A DNA stretch of 64,000 nt. Source: Verrucomicrobiales bacterium (GTDB lineage Bacteria; Verrucomicrobiota; Verrucomicrobiia; Methylacidiphilales; JAAUTS01). The notes beneath the pieces are model-generated. The model was not told the origin of the DNA and did not search any database. It saw nothing but the letters and a program-made list of their open reading frames with translations. Every line of letters begins with the position of its first letter. Positions within the stretch are counted from its first letter, which is position 1. Both the position numbers and the translations under genes were made by a program. The DNA is taken from NCBI GenBank assembly GCA_031256975.1, contig JAIRPN010000016.1, positions 124,001 to 188,000 on the forward strand, read 5' to 3'. Of the stretch, positions 17,323 to 27,183 are shown piece after piece.

Positions 17323-18522
17323 GTGAAGCCCATCCACATTCTGCAAATATTCAACCGCTACCTAGAATATGGTGGAGAAGAAAAAATCGTCTTCACAGTC
17401 CCACAATTATTCAATGACAAAGCCCATGTTATTGAAACTTGTCTATTCGAGAGTTCTTCATGGAAAGGAACATCTGCTCCGCCAATATGGCGTCAGCCTT
17501 TTTTAATGTTACGAAATCCCTCCGCATTGGAGCAGCTAAGGCAATATCACCTGCGCTTCAAACCTGATGTATGGCTGGTGCATAATATATTCCCCGTGGG
17601 ATCAGCAGCTGTCTATCAACTGGCTCTCGAATTAAAAGTCCCTGTCATTCATTACTGCCATAATTACCGGCCATTTTCGGTAAGCGGAACTCTTTGGGAT
17701 GGAATCCGTATCGAACCGGCAGGACTTCACAGGAACTTCTGGCCGGAAATCAGGCGTGGTTCCTGGCAAAAATCCAGACTAAAAAGCTTTTGTATGGCAT
17801 ATACCTTGAAAAAATTACACACCAACGGATGGCTTAAATCAGTCAAAACATGGATTGCCATTTCTGACTTTGTTCGGGAGAGATTCATTGAAGCGGGTAT
17901 ACCCGCTGAACAAATTTTCACCTTGCGCCACTCCTGGCCATCTCAGAAACCCAGTATTCAATCCGATCCCCAACAAAATCATTTTTTGTTTTTGGGGCGC
18001 TTAAATTCTTACAAGGGCATTCAGCCTTTACTTGATTGTTGGCATATCATCTATAAAAAACTGGGACAATATGGACCTCAATTAATGGTTGGCGGGGAAG
18101 GCCCAATGTCTATAGATGTACAGAAAGCAGCTAAGAATAATCCGTTAATTTCTCAACTTGGCATGGTGTCCGGAGATTACAAAACACAACTTTTACATAA
18201 TTGCCTAGCACTCATCGTTCCTGCCTTGTGGTGGGAGCCGTTAGGATTGGTAACTTATGAAGCCTATCATTTTTCCAAACCGGTTTTAGCAGCACGATCT
18301 GGAGGTATCACCGAAACTGTTATAGACAACCAAACCGGGTTGTTACATCAACCCGGAAATGCCTCCGAACTGGCTGATCATGTAATCAAATTATACAAAA
18401 ACCCAGACCTAGCCACTCAAATGGGCCGTGCCGGAAATTTATGGCTGGAGGAAAATGCTAATGAAAAAAAGTGGCTCGCGGGGTTTCATAAAATTATCCA
18501 ACACACCATTGGAATGCATTAG
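17323..18522 (+). CDS. GT4-family glycosyltransferase
   Basis: A retaining GT-B glycosyltransferase of 399 residues, probably cytosolic. The C-terminal nucleotide-sugar domain is clear: FLFLGRLNSYKGIQPLL, then LMVGGEGPM, and the acidic motif in PALWWEPLGLVTYEAYHFSKPV followed by ARSGGITETV. The start is a GTG at 17323, 63 bases after the tRNA; no better ATG is nearby. It runs towards a convergent GT2 gene ten bases away. Donor and acceptor are unknown. Confidence 0.85.
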   Translation: MKPIHILQIFNRYLEYGGEEKIVFTVPQLFNDKAHVIETCLFESSSWKGTSAPPIWRQPFLMLRNPSALEQLRQYHLRFKPDVWLVHNIFPVGSAAVYQLALELKVPVIHYCHNYRPFSVSGTLWDGIRIEPAGLHRNFWPEIRRGSWQKSRLKSFCMAYTLKKLHTNGWLKSVKTWIAISDFVRERFIEAGIPAEQIFTLRHSWPSQKPSIQSDPQQNHFLFLGRLNSYKGIQPLLDCWHIIYKKLGQYGPQLMVGGEGPMSIDVQKAAKNNPLISQLGMVSGDYKTQLLHNCLALIVPALWWEPLGLVTYEAYHFSKPVLAARSGGITETVIDNQTGLLHQPGNASELADHVIKLYKNPDLATQMGRAGNLWLEENANEKKWLAGFHKIIQHTIGMH

Positions 18523-18532
18523 ACGGTGTTTT

Positions 18533-19480
18533 TTATAAAAAATCTTTATTGATTTTTTGCCGTAATTTTTCACCACTTTTTCGACCAGCAGGCTCTGCCA
18601 AGACAGCTCCATTCCACAGGCATGTGACAGCGTAGACAATCACACTGCTTTTCCATCCAAAAGTTCTGAAAAAACGCCAATAATCGGCCCCCATGCAATA
18701 AATAGCATGCCAGCTCCTCATTTCATGTAATCCGATATATGTCAAGTTTTGCAGCAAAGAACAAAACTTTAACAAGTGCCCCTTAGTTGCAACTACCACA
18801 TTATTACTTTGCGGATAAAGGTGTGGTATCTCAATATAAGGAATCAATACGGCTCCTCCCAACTTGCTGAGCCTCATAGAAAATTCCAGATCATCTCCCT
18901 GCATCCAAAAATCATCTCGATGAGTTCCAAATTTTTGTACTGCCTTGGCATCTACCAGCATACATACCCCTACCGCCCATCGAATCAAAACAAATTTATC
19001 TCCAAAATATTTTCGGATATCTTCCGGTTGTTTGAATGATTTTTTTATTTTTTTCGAAATTTTCTCGAGTGGATCAGGAAAACCAAACACTCCTCCTTCG
19101 GGAGTAGAACAAACAGGGACAATCAATGAGGCATCAGTCCTTTGTGAGGCATCTAAAAGTAATTGCAAGGTATTTGGAAACGGAGCCGCATCATCGTCTA
19201 ATATCCATAATTTAGTTAATTCTTCCCCATATTCCTTAAATGCATATTCTTCTCCGGCTTTCAAGGCCGCACCACATCCATTATTGTCAGTCATAGGCAA
19301 ATAATGAACATTCTCATACCTGCCGGCCAATTTGGCGATTTCCGGGTCCCGTGCATTGTCCAATACTAGTACAGCATCAACTGAAAAGGTCTGCACAAGG
19401 AGACAATCCAAGCATCGTTTTAATTCATCGTAGCGACAGTAAGTCGCAATTAATGCGACAATAAACTCATCCCTTTTCAT
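18533..19480 (-). CDS. GT2-family glycosyltransferase (galactofuranosyl/rhamnosyl-like)
   Basis: A 315-residue GT-A enzyme. The N terminus IATYCRYDELKRCLDCLL and the triple-Asp motif in LWILDDDAAPFPNTL mark the donor and metal site. The spacing and the WAVGVCMLVDAKAVQKFG region resemble GlfT-like galactofuranosyltransferases and rhamnosyltransferases; with glf in the same island a galactofuranose acceptor or donor role is plausible. It overlaps the upstream GT2 gene by 14 bases, so the two are translationally coupled. Confidence 0.8.
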   Translation of the reverse strand: MKRDEFIVALIATYCRYDELKRCLDCLLVQTFSVDAVLVLDNARDPEIAKLAGRYENVHYLPMTDNNGCGAALKAGEEYAFKEYGEELTKLWILDDDAAPFPNTLQLLLDASQRTDASLIVPVCSTPEGGVFGFPDPLEKISKKIKKSFKQPEDIRKYFGDKFVLIRWAVGVCMLVDAKAVQKFGTHRDDFWMQGDDLEFSMRLSKLGGAVLIPYIEIPHLYPQSNNVVVATKGHLLKFCSLLQNLTYIGLHEMRSWHAIYCMGADYWRFFRTFGWKSSVIVYAVTCLWNGAVLAEPAGRKSGEKLRQKINKDFL

Positions 19481-20342
19481 GCCGGAGATTTATTTTGTTA
19501 TACCTTGGCCATTTCCACCCAACTCTTCGTTGAAATCCTCGTCTTTTATTTGTGCTGTCACGCGTGTAGACTGCATACTGAATTTCACGAACTCGGTAGG
19601 CACCGCTCTTCAATTTTCTCAAACGATGCGTAATAATTGCATTCCATTTTTTGAATCTGCAGGAAGAACCGCATTGGGATTTCCATTGAGATATCTCGCT
19701 CTCTGCCTGCTGGGTATTACTTAAATTTTCGGGCAACCAAGTAAACACACTCAATAATTCATTGAGTACTGCCATTTTGACTCCGACAGCAATTAAATGA
19801 TCCACCCAAACTGCGTCTCCTATGATTTTCCATCCAACATCCAGCATTCCATACTTTTCAAACACATTTCTTCTGAAGAAAGTGGCGCAACTCAAAGTAT
19901 TAAGATGAGATGCTTTGATATGTCGCTGATCAGGCTTAATCGCCTTGCGATAAGACAGGGACAAACCACTCTTATCAATTAACAATGCATCTCCGAAAAG
20001 CATGTCAATTTGTGGATTTAATTTAAAAAAATTTGCCACTTTGGCCAGAGTTCCTACCAGATATTGTTCATCACAATTTAACCAAGCACAAATCTCGCCT
20101 GAACTTCTCTGCAAACCACGGTTGATCGCATCATACATTCCGTTATCATTCTCCGAAAATAACCGAAACGAATATCCTTCGCTCTCGATTTCAGGAAATA
20201 TCTGTATAATATCAGGACTGCCTCCATCCTGCACAATATGTTCTACCTCAAAATCAAGTGAAACTTGGTCTTTCACTGATGATATGCATAGTTTAAGCCA
20301 ATCAGGCTGCTTAAAACTGGGGGTGATTATGGAAAAACGCAT
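19467..20342 (-). CDS. GT2-family glycosyltransferase
   Basis: A 291-residue GT-A glycosyltransferase beginning IITPSFKQPDWLKLCISSV, with the metal-binding stretch in EICAWLNCDEQYLVGTL and the later DAVWVDHLIAVG. It resembles the WcaA/WcaE-type colanic acid transferases. It lies ten bases after the polymerase-like gene and overlaps the following GT2 gene, within a minus-strand run reaching from 25 kb to 18.5 kb. Confidence 0.8.
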   Translation of the reverse strand: MRFSIITPSFKQPDWLKLCISSVKDQVSLDFEVEHIVQDGGSPDIIQIFPEIESEGYSFRLFSENDNGMYDAINRGLQRSSGEICAWLNCDEQYLVGTLAKVANFFKLNPQIDMLFGDALLIDKSGLSLSYRKAIKPDQRHIKASHLNTLSCATFFRRNVFEKYGMLDVGWKIIGDAVWVDHLIAVGVKMAVLNELLSVFTWLPENLSNTQQAESEISQWKSQCGSSCRFKKWNAIITHRLRKLKSGAYRVREIQYAVYTRDSTNKRRGFQRRVGWKWPRYNKINLRHEKG

Positions 20343-20352
20343 ATTAGCTTAA

Positions 20353-21900
20353 CTATCTCACCAATTCCCGCGAAGGCGATTCTTTGGTTTCATAATTTAC
20401 AAACCAGCTATTCCCCATCGCCACACATAACGCTATAAGCCACGCCAAGCCATTTGGAATAAATCCGCCTCCTACGTTTGCATATATTATGTGATAAAGC
20501 AGCATAATCAAAGTCACTAAAATAATATCTCGCTGACCTTGATCCTTGGGTATTCTCTTGATTAAGAAAAATAAAAGTAATATCAGCCACACTAGAATAG
20601 CATAGTACAGTATTGCGCCAATTAGTCCATAAGTTAGTAATATATCCGTTATTAGATTGTGCGTAGCTCCTCTTCGCAACGAGCTTTCCATACTGCCTTC
20701 ATACCCACCTTTTAAACTTTTCTCCAAAATATCATCATAATTGTAAGCGTAGACATCTCGTCCAACCCAAAAAACAAAACTACTGCTTTTCCATTCATCC
20801 AAAGCCCGTTCAAATAGAGTCATTCTCCAATTAGTCGAAGATTCAATACTCGCCCTAGCATTGTAAAAAGCATTTCGATCAATAACAATCAGAGCAACCG
20901 ACCTTTTTACTTGTTCAGGCATGTCCTTGGTAAAAATCAAATCGGGAAAAATATTTACGATTGAAATAACACCTCCAACAATGAAACCCGTCAGAACCAA
21001 TAAAGTAATTCTCTTCTTAATTACAGCCGCAATTAAAAAAAACAAAACACACGCAATAATTACAGCTCTTCCACCGCTCAATGTTCCACCTATAAATCCC
21101 AGAAAAATTAGCAAAGACAACTTTATCCTGGATACTGGACATCTTGCACTTCTTTCTCGCTCAAAGAGAAGGAGGGCCCCCAACAAAACCACAAATGGCG
21201 CCACATAACGCAGAACATAAACGTTTTCAAGTAAATTGATACCGGGAATAAATAACATGGCATCATCACCATTCACCACTACCCCTGGCCCTCCAATGAA
21301 AAGCGAATAGCACCTTATGGCAATATCTATAATCAAATAGATTATGGTTATATTAACCAAAGTTTTTCCTATATTCTTCCACTTAAAAATTCTTGGTTTT
21401 AAAAAAACAAAAACAATTATGCACAATGGTGCGCAAATTTGTGAAGTCTGCTTAAGACTGTTACTGAATGAATAATCCGCCGCGTTTACCGGATTTTTCC
21501 AAAAATAATAAAAATGCACTGCTGCATATAAAAGAAACGTTAAAATGATATATAAAGTAAAAAACACCTCGACTTGCCCTCTTAATCTTTTGTTTAAACT
21601 TAAATCCTTTCTCCACCAAGTCATCACAAGTAATGCAACAACCAAAATAATACTGATTTCCGTTGCAGAAACCTTGAATCCTAATGGAGCGTATATAAAA
21701 CCCAAGCCATCTAGTAATAAAGCTATTTGCCAAGTATACCGATACAATCCTAGAATATAAAATAACCCTGCAACCAGAATTATTATCAGTAATATCGTAA
21801 AGTAATTACCATCAACAATACATTGGGCAACATAAACAGCCCCAATCATACTTGCCAAAATTACCATCCACGATGTGAGCCGCGGCAACCAAATATCCAT
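20353..21900 (-). CDS. O-antigen polymerase/ligase-like membrane protein (Wzy/WaaL type)
   Basis: A 515-residue protein with about a dozen hydrophobic spans and one large loop in the C-terminal half (roughly residues 330-400), which includes SSLRRGATHNLITDILLTYGLIGAILY. This His/Asn-containing pattern after the large loop matches Wzy_C / O-antigen ligase proteins. Such proteins polymerise or ligate undecaprenyl-linked glycans at the outer face of the inner membrane. Together with the flippase-like gene at 25455 it suggests a Wzx/Wzy pathway. Confidence 0.72.
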   Translation of the reverse strand: MDIWLPRLTSWMVILASMIGAVYVAQCIVDGNYFTILLIIILVAGLFYILGLYRYTWQIALLLDGLGFIYAPLGFKVSATEISIILVVALLVMTWWRKDLSLNKRLRGQVEVFFTLYIILTFLLYAAVHFYYFWKNPVNAADYSFSNSLKQTSQICAPLCIIVFVFLKPRIFKWKNIGKTLVNITIIYLIIDIAIRCYSLFIGGPGVVVNGDDAMLFIPGINLLENVYVLRYVAPFVVLLGALLLFERERSARCPVSRIKLSLLIFLGFIGGTLSGGRAVIIACVLFFLIAAVIKKRITLLVLTGFIVGGVISIVNIFPDLIFTKDMPEQVKRSVALIVIDRNAFYNARASIESSTNWRMTLFERALDEWKSSSFVFWVGRDVYAYNYDDILEKSLKGGYEGSMESSLRRGATHNLITDILLTYGLIGAILYYAILVWLILLLFFLIKRIPKDQGQRDIILVTLIMLLYHIIYANVGGGFIPNGLAWLIALCVAMGNSWFVNYETKESPSRELVR

Positions 21901-22014
21901 AATTCATATCCTATATGACTTTTTTTAGCTCGAAAATACTGCGTATTTGATGGAGTCAACCCCAACAGCATCCTATGAAATATTGAATCAGAATATTCAG
22001 TAACAACCTTAACT

Positions 22015-22983
22015 TTACTGGCCCATCATATATTTCTGCCAACTCGCACTGTACAATCCATCTAGTTCGCTGATTCTACAGATTTTCGATGTCTCAATAT
22101 TAATGACTGGCATAGCTTCAATAAGCTTCAACCTAGATTCTCTGCGTATAAAAGTAAGCGCCCCTTTTTCGTTACGTGTATCACTCGCACGTAATGGATA
22201 AGTTTTGATCTGTAATATTTGTTTCTGGATTAATTCAAACAAATCATTTCGAATAAAAAAAGCATTAACTCCAGTAGACGTAGTTCCTATAAGAGAATAT
22301 CCTTTTCTTTCGGCCAAAATAGTTAATGCTGGAATAGAGGCTCCCGCATACTGTGCGGAATAGTGTATTCTATGCCTGTCAAATTCAGGTATATATGGAA
22401 TAGTTATAGGGTAAACATCCCCCAATACCGCTGAATATTCGCAAATTACAATTGCTGGATTTATGCTATCAATCGACTCCCAAACCCAATAATCATTTCC
22501 ATCGATATCAATGCTCAGAATTCCAATTTCTCCTAAAAATCCATTTTCCTTAAAAATTTTATTTATATTTTCCCTTGTAATAAAATATTGACACGCAGTC
22601 AAATCGTATCTCCAATAAAGATTACTTGTCCGAATTTTTTGTATATTTTTTCGAGATCCATCAATAACCAATCCTCGCCAATTTTTGTTCATCAATAAGT
22701 ATCGTGTATTTGACTCGTTGTAATCTTGAACCCCAAATTCAATGAACACTTGAGGTATCTGTGGGAGCCGTTCTACCAACCAATCAATAATTCCATCTTC
22801 TCCCCATTGAGAAAATACCTTGAACTCAAAATCAGCTAAACATTGAGCGGGATTCATCTGACTACTTTTACGTTGAATAGAAAACTGCCGTGCAGTCAAT
22901 ATCATAAGTGATTCTAAATATTCTTTTTCAATATTCTCACCCAATTCGAGTTTAGATATAATTCTTTTAACCAATTTTTTCAT
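22015..22983 (-). CDS. FkbM-like putative methyltransferase
   Basis: A 322-residue protein. The stretch QVFIEFGVQDYNESNTRYLL and, after it, RGLVIDGS resemble the SAM-binding first half of FkbM-type (Methyltransf_21) domains, and ILSIDIDGNDYWVWESI parallels their DIEG motif. The C-terminal third is not recognisable. FkbM-like genes are frequent in glycan clusters, where they O-methylate sugars. About 114 bases of AT-rich non-coding DNA separate it from the polymerase-like gene. Confidence 0.6.
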   Translation of the reverse strand: MKKLVKRIISKLELGENIEKEYLESLMILTARQFSIQRKSSQMNPAQCLADFEFKVFSQWGEDGIIDWLVERLPQIPQVFIEFGVQDYNESNTRYLLMNKNWRGLVIDGSRKNIQKIRTSNLYWRYDLTACQYFITRENINKIFKENGFLGEIGILSIDIDGNDYWVWESIDSINPAIVICEYSAVLGDVYPITIPYIPEFDRHRIHYSAQYAGASIPALTILAERKGYSLIGTTSTGVNAFFIRNDLFELIQKQILQIKTYPLRASDTRNEKGALTFIRRESRLKLIEAMPVINIETSKICRISELDGLYSASWQKYMMGQ

Positions 22984-23038
22984 AATTATCTCAAATCACT
23001 TTTCCAAGAACATGCAAAAACATATTAAATACAATATT

Positions 23039-24190
23039 CTAGTCTAAAAAACTAAGATGCCGTTCAATCAAAGTCGACCACGAATATTCATCTTTAACAC
23101 GTTTAAATCTTTCCGTCCCCCAGAAGCAATTCATAAGCCTCTGATCCATCAAAACATTTGCCAAATCATCTGAATCGGCAGGCTTATAACTTAAGCCCGT
23201 ACTATAAGTAGTTACAAAAGATTCCAAATAACCTCCAGAAGAAACAATTACAGGCCGTTCATGGCAAACCGCCTCCAGCAAAACCCCGGATCCCTTTTTG
23301 TAATCCTTTGGATAAGGTAAAATCACCGCATCTGAGGCAGCAAATAGTAGTCGGGTTTTCTGTTCATCCACATATCCGGTAATTACTGTGGCCTCTGAAA
23401 AATCCTCTTCCTGTAATAATTTAACCGGATCATTCTCTGATATTACTGCCCCAGCAAAAACAAGATGTACTGCAAAATCACGTTGCAACAAAACTTTTGC
23501 TGCCCGTATCACCGTCCGATAGTCCTTATCCTGGCGGTGAGTGCCAAATAACAAAAATATCCTCTTATTCAAATCCAACCCCAATTGTTTCCTGGAATCA
23601 TGCCGATCCGGCAAATTGTCACTGAATTCCTTTTCAATCGCATAAGGAATTACTGCAGTGCGAGCACCTACATCCCGCCAACTAATTTCAACATCATTTG
23701 TTTCAGCAATGAAATCTAATCTGCCGGTATCAAACGCCCATTTGTATAATAGAATTTTTATTCTCCCCGCTACGTTATGTTTATTTTCATACATCCCCCA
23801 AAGATAATGAACATAACGTTGTCTCGTAAATATGACGAACAACGCCAATATTACGTGCCTCGCATCGACACAATAAATAACACTTTGATTTTTACGGGTA
23901 TGTTTGTTTGCCCATATTAAAATCATGAATGTTTCCAAATTTTGCAAAATAGACTGTATTTTTTTATAATGGAGTAGCCTCTCACCCAACAACTGGTAAA
24001 TACACTGCCATTTTGGCAATATTGCTCTCGCATGAATTCCTGATTCATTTTTAATGTGTTGCGAAAAGCACGTAACTCCGCCATCCACTACCACCCCTTT
24101 TGATTGCATGTACCTCACGAGTTTTTCCATCACACTCCAGTGATGTCCTGCCAAATGAGCATACGGCGAAACTACTATGGCCTTTTTCAT
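23039..24190 (-). CDS. GT4-family glycosyltransferase
   Basis: A 383-residue GT-B enzyme. The N terminus SPYAHLAGHHW is a Gly/His-containing nucleotide-domain entry, and the C-terminal domain has RIFLLFGTHRQDKDYRTVIRA, FAASDAVILPYPKDYKKGSGVLLEAVCHERPVI with the ExxxE-type acidic motif altered to KGSGVLLEAV. It is probably a peripheral membrane enzyme adding one sugar of the repeat unit. It follows the heptosyltransferase-like gene by 23 bases. Confidence 0.8.
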   Translation of the reverse strand: MKKAIVVSPYAHLAGHHWSVMEKLVRYMQSKGVVVDGGVTCFSQHIKNESGIHARAILPKWQCIYQLLGERLLHYKKIQSILQNLETFMILIWANKHTRKNQSVIYCVDARHVILALFVIFTRQRYVHYLWGMYENKHNVAGRIKILLYKWAFDTGRLDFIAETNDVEISWRDVGARTAVIPYAIEKEFSDNLPDRHDSRKQLGLDLNKRIFLLFGTHRQDKDYRTVIRAAKVLLQRDFAVHLVFAGAVISENDPVKLLQEEDFSEATVITGYVDEQKTRLLFAASDAVILPYPKDYKKGSGVLLEAVCHERPVIVSSGGYLESFVTTYSTGLSYKPADSDDLANVLMDQRLMNCFWGTERFKRVKDEYSWSTLIERHLSFLD

Positions 24191-24213
24191 TATTACTTGA
24201 ACTCTTTCAATCC

Positions 24214-25416
24214 TTATCCATTCGCAATCAAAACCTTCGATATTGCCGCCAAAATATCATCCGGCGAAATATCTTGCACACATTCCGGCCGGTTTAGGAC
24301 ACAACTCCAATCACAACCAAAACAGGGCAGTTTATGCGTTAACCAGATTTGATTTTCCGATTGTTTCCAAGGGCCAAACTGTCCGTATTGTGCACCACCA
24401 AGCAATATTACCGCAGGCCTGTTCATCGCCGTTGCAATATGGGCAATACTCGTTTCCGTGGTTAAAATAACCTTGGCAGACGCGATCATGTCGTACAACC
24501 CCAGTAAATCTTTCGCAGAATCAGTCATCACATCCTTGATTCTATGGTTTTCCAATTTCGATTTATACGCCAATAAATCATCTCCCCGCTGCGCCGCTCC
24601 AACTAAAACATACTGTCCAAAATATTGTCGTTCACGTAATTCCATCAACACCTTCAGTAGTGTTTCAACAGGGATATCCCGTATGGGAGTTGATCCAAAT
24701 GGGCAAATTAATAGTTCATCAATAACCCTTTCAGAGATATAATTAATTTTTGGCAATAATTGCTCAATTGTTATTCCGTCATGTCCGCCTAATTCCAATA
24801 CACACTTATGCCTGAATAATTCCGCCGGTACTTCTCCTTTCCATTTAGCAATGGCCCTGCTGGAAACCAGCTCGGGATGGAACGAGATGGCAGAATCATA
24901 TTTATAACTCTTCCAATTTAATCTTACCATATGGTACATAGAATCAGCTGTCCTATACAAAATTGAAGGATGTGCATATGCCTTTTGAGCATGGATCCAC
25001 CCAAGAACCAATTCGTGATAAAATTCCCGGCGATGCCTGAAGCAAAATAATTCTTCGCACTGAAAAGTACTAAATATCGGCTTAAGCAGGGGAATGGAAG
25101 GAATGACATTCTGCCATACTGAAATCAGACATCCAGGAATATCAATTACATCGACTTTGGGGAAATGATATTTAGCCAGACCGGCTACTTCCTGCGGAAT
25201 GATCAATAGACATTCAGATTCGCCATATTTTTTTACCAAAAATTGAATGGTACCCAAGGCAAGGACAAAGTCGCCAATCCCATTTTCCACTTTGAATATG
25301 CAAATCTTATATCTTTTGGCATCTCTTTTAAGTTTTGGCTTTCTTGACCAGATATGTAAAATTAATCCACGCATCTTTCGCGGGAAATATTTCGCCATTT
25401 TTCGATAGTAATTCAT
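24214..25416 (-). CDS. GT9-family (heptosyltransferase-like) glycosyltransferase
   Basis: A 400-residue GT-B protein. The features of GT9 are present: GIGDFVLALGTIQFL near the N terminus, CPFGSTPIRDIP in the middle, and MIASAKVILTTETSIAHIATAMNRPAVILLGG near the C terminus. An unusual Cys group follows (PCFGCDWSCVLNRPECVQDI), possibly a structural metal site; such Cys-rich tails occur in some heptosyltransferase-like proteins. It could add heptose or another sugar to a lipid-linked glycan. Confidence 0.82.
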   Translation of the reverse strand: MNYYRKMAKYFPRKMRGLILHIWSRKPKLKRDAKRYKICIFKVENGIGDFVLALGTIQFLVKKYGESECLLIIPQEVAGLAKYHFPKVDVIDIPGCLISVWQNVIPSIPLLKPIFSTFQCEELFCFRHRREFYHELVLGWIHAQKAYAHPSILYRTADSMYHMVRLNWKSYKYDSAISFHPELVSSRAIAKWKGEVPAELFRHKCVLELGGHDGITIEQLLPKINYISERVIDELLICPFGSTPIRDIPVETLLKVLMELRERQYFGQYVLVGAAQRGDDLLAYKSKLENHRIKDVMTDSAKDLLGLYDMIASAKVILTTETSIAHIATAMNRPAVILLGGAQYGQFGPWKQSENQIWLTHKLPCFGCDWSCVLNRPECVQDISPDDILAAISKVLIANG

Positions 25417-25454
25417 AATTACCAGCTGCCGCTATCAGATAATTCACACAAGTC

Positions 25455-26987
25455 TTATACTCCGGAAAGTCGTCTTAAAAGTTTTACGGTGAAATTTTTA
25501 ATATCTCCCTGAGCATTCCTATCCAAGGCATATTGCCAATAGAATACCGCTCCTGATACCATGGTCACAGTGATTAACACGATCAATTTCACCAAATCCT
25601 CCCTTGGCGCACCCGGCAACAGCGATATCCCATAGACCACACTACACAATAGCAAAAACATCTTAATCCACGGAGCATTAATCTTAATTATCTCTTTGGC
25701 ATTTAAATCAAAATATTTCATCGTTTTGTAAATGGCATACGAGCCTGAACAGCTGATGGATCCGAAAATCAAGCAACAAATTATAATCCAAAACCCATTG
25801 GCTTTTATAAGAATCATTGATGAAACAATAAAAATGATAGCCTCACCCAAATAAACGTATTTCAAGGCACCCACCTGCTTGATGATTGCAGGCAAAAAAT
25901 TAAAATTGCGTCCCACTGAATACGATAAAAAATATACTCCTAGAACCACACCATCCAGCCTCGTCCATTGAATCTGCCCATGTGTCCATACCCGCACAAA
26001 AAGGTCATTGCAAAATATGATGCCAATCGCCGCAATTACCGCTAGACAGTTGCCCAGTCGTGTAACATCAAAAAATCTTTTTTGCAACCGGCTATCTTCT
26101 TTTCGAGCGTGCATTTCGCTCAATATAGGATACGAGTAATTTCCAATTTTCCAAATAAACAAAAATAATGCGGCAAAGGGTTTGTTCATTATTCCCCACA
26201 CTGCAACAGCCTCCCATCCCATAACGCGCGCAACTATTAAGGTCGGGCAAATGGTTAAGAGTTGTTGACCAATATTGGCTAATAAAAAATCCAAGCCATA
26301 TTTGACAATTTCCTTGATTAATTTTGGCGCAACTGTCCGAGATTCATCCTTTTTTGGGAAAAAACCATGTTTTAAACATCCATAAAAACAGATCATGGTG
26401 GCTAGCAATGTCGCAATAAAATTACTTGCCAACAGGGCGCACAGGCCCCATTGCATTTTTAAAAAAATCCACATTAACCCAATACTGACCGCCAACTGAA
26501 CAATTCCCGCACAATTAATCCAGTCATTACGTTGATGAACCTGCAACAGAGAACTGCATATTTTTACAAAAAAAGAAAATGCACAAACCGAACATTGCCC
26601 CAACAAAAGCCATTGAAATACACTTGCATATTGGGAAGGTACTTTAAAGAAATAAAGACAAAGGAATGACGCAAGCAATCCAACCAAAAGAACCAAGACT
26701 CCTTGAAGGTAAAATATTTTACAAGCAACCTTTACAACCCCTCCATAAATGCCACCACTCCGATTATCCTTATAATCGATCAGATACCGGCTAAATGCCC
26801 CGTCCATTCCAGCATCTAATAAAGTCAAAAATGTCGATATTTGTAGGATAACTACCCACAATCCAAATTGTTCCGGTGATAAATACCGCAGAGCCAAAGA
26901 AACTGACAGCAATGTATATAGTATATTGACCAATAATTGCAAATAACCCGACCCCAAAGCTATTACATAACGTTTTGAACGGCTCAT
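25455..26987 (-). CDS. Wzx-type polysaccharide flippase
   Basis: A 510-residue membrane protein with about 12-14 spans spread evenly, the pattern of the MOP/MATE-like polysaccharide exporters. The N terminus LALRYLSPEQFGLWVVILQISTFLTLLDAGMDGAFSRYL is typical of Wzx/RfbX flippases. It would move undecaprenyl-PP-linked repeat units to the periplasm for the polymerase at 20353. It is the first gene of the minus-strand run and faces away from the methyltransferase gene across a 196-base AT-rich gap that probably holds divergent promoters. Confidence 0.85.
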   Translation of the reverse strand: MSRSKRYVIALGSGYLQLLVNILYTLLSVSLALRYLSPEQFGLWVVILQISTFLTLLDAGMDGAFSRYLIDYKDNRSGGIYGGVVKVACKIFYLQGVLVLLVGLLASFLCLYFFKVPSQYASVFQWLLLGQCSVCAFSFFVKICSSLLQVHQRNDWINCAGIVQLAVSIGLMWIFLKMQWGLCALLASNFIATLLATMICFYGCLKHGFFPKKDESRTVAPKLIKEIVKYGLDFLLANIGQQLLTICPTLIVARVMGWEAVAVWGIMNKPFAALFLFIWKIGNYSYPILSEMHARKEDSRLQKRFFDVTRLGNCLAVIAAIGIIFCNDLFVRVWTHGQIQWTRLDGVVLGVYFLSYSVGRNFNFLPAIIKQVGALKYVYLGEAIIFIVSSMILIKANGFWIIICCLIFGSISCSGSYAIYKTMKYFDLNAKEIIKINAPWIKMFLLLCSVVYGISLLPGAPREDLVKLIVLITVTMVSGAVFYWQYALDRNAQGDIKNFTVKLLRRLSGV

Positions 26988-27183
26988 TGCGGCAAATCTA
27001 CACTAACGAAAATATTTCACGCCTGTTGCGGAACCTGTGGGCAGTCATAATGCTGGATTGACCATAATCTAGCCCTTTGAAAATAACGAGTAAATTCTAT
27101 CTTACTCCCATCAGATATCACCTATATTAGTCTCGACGAAGATTGTTTCTTCCTTTAACAAGAATTAATCTTCATTTTTGTTT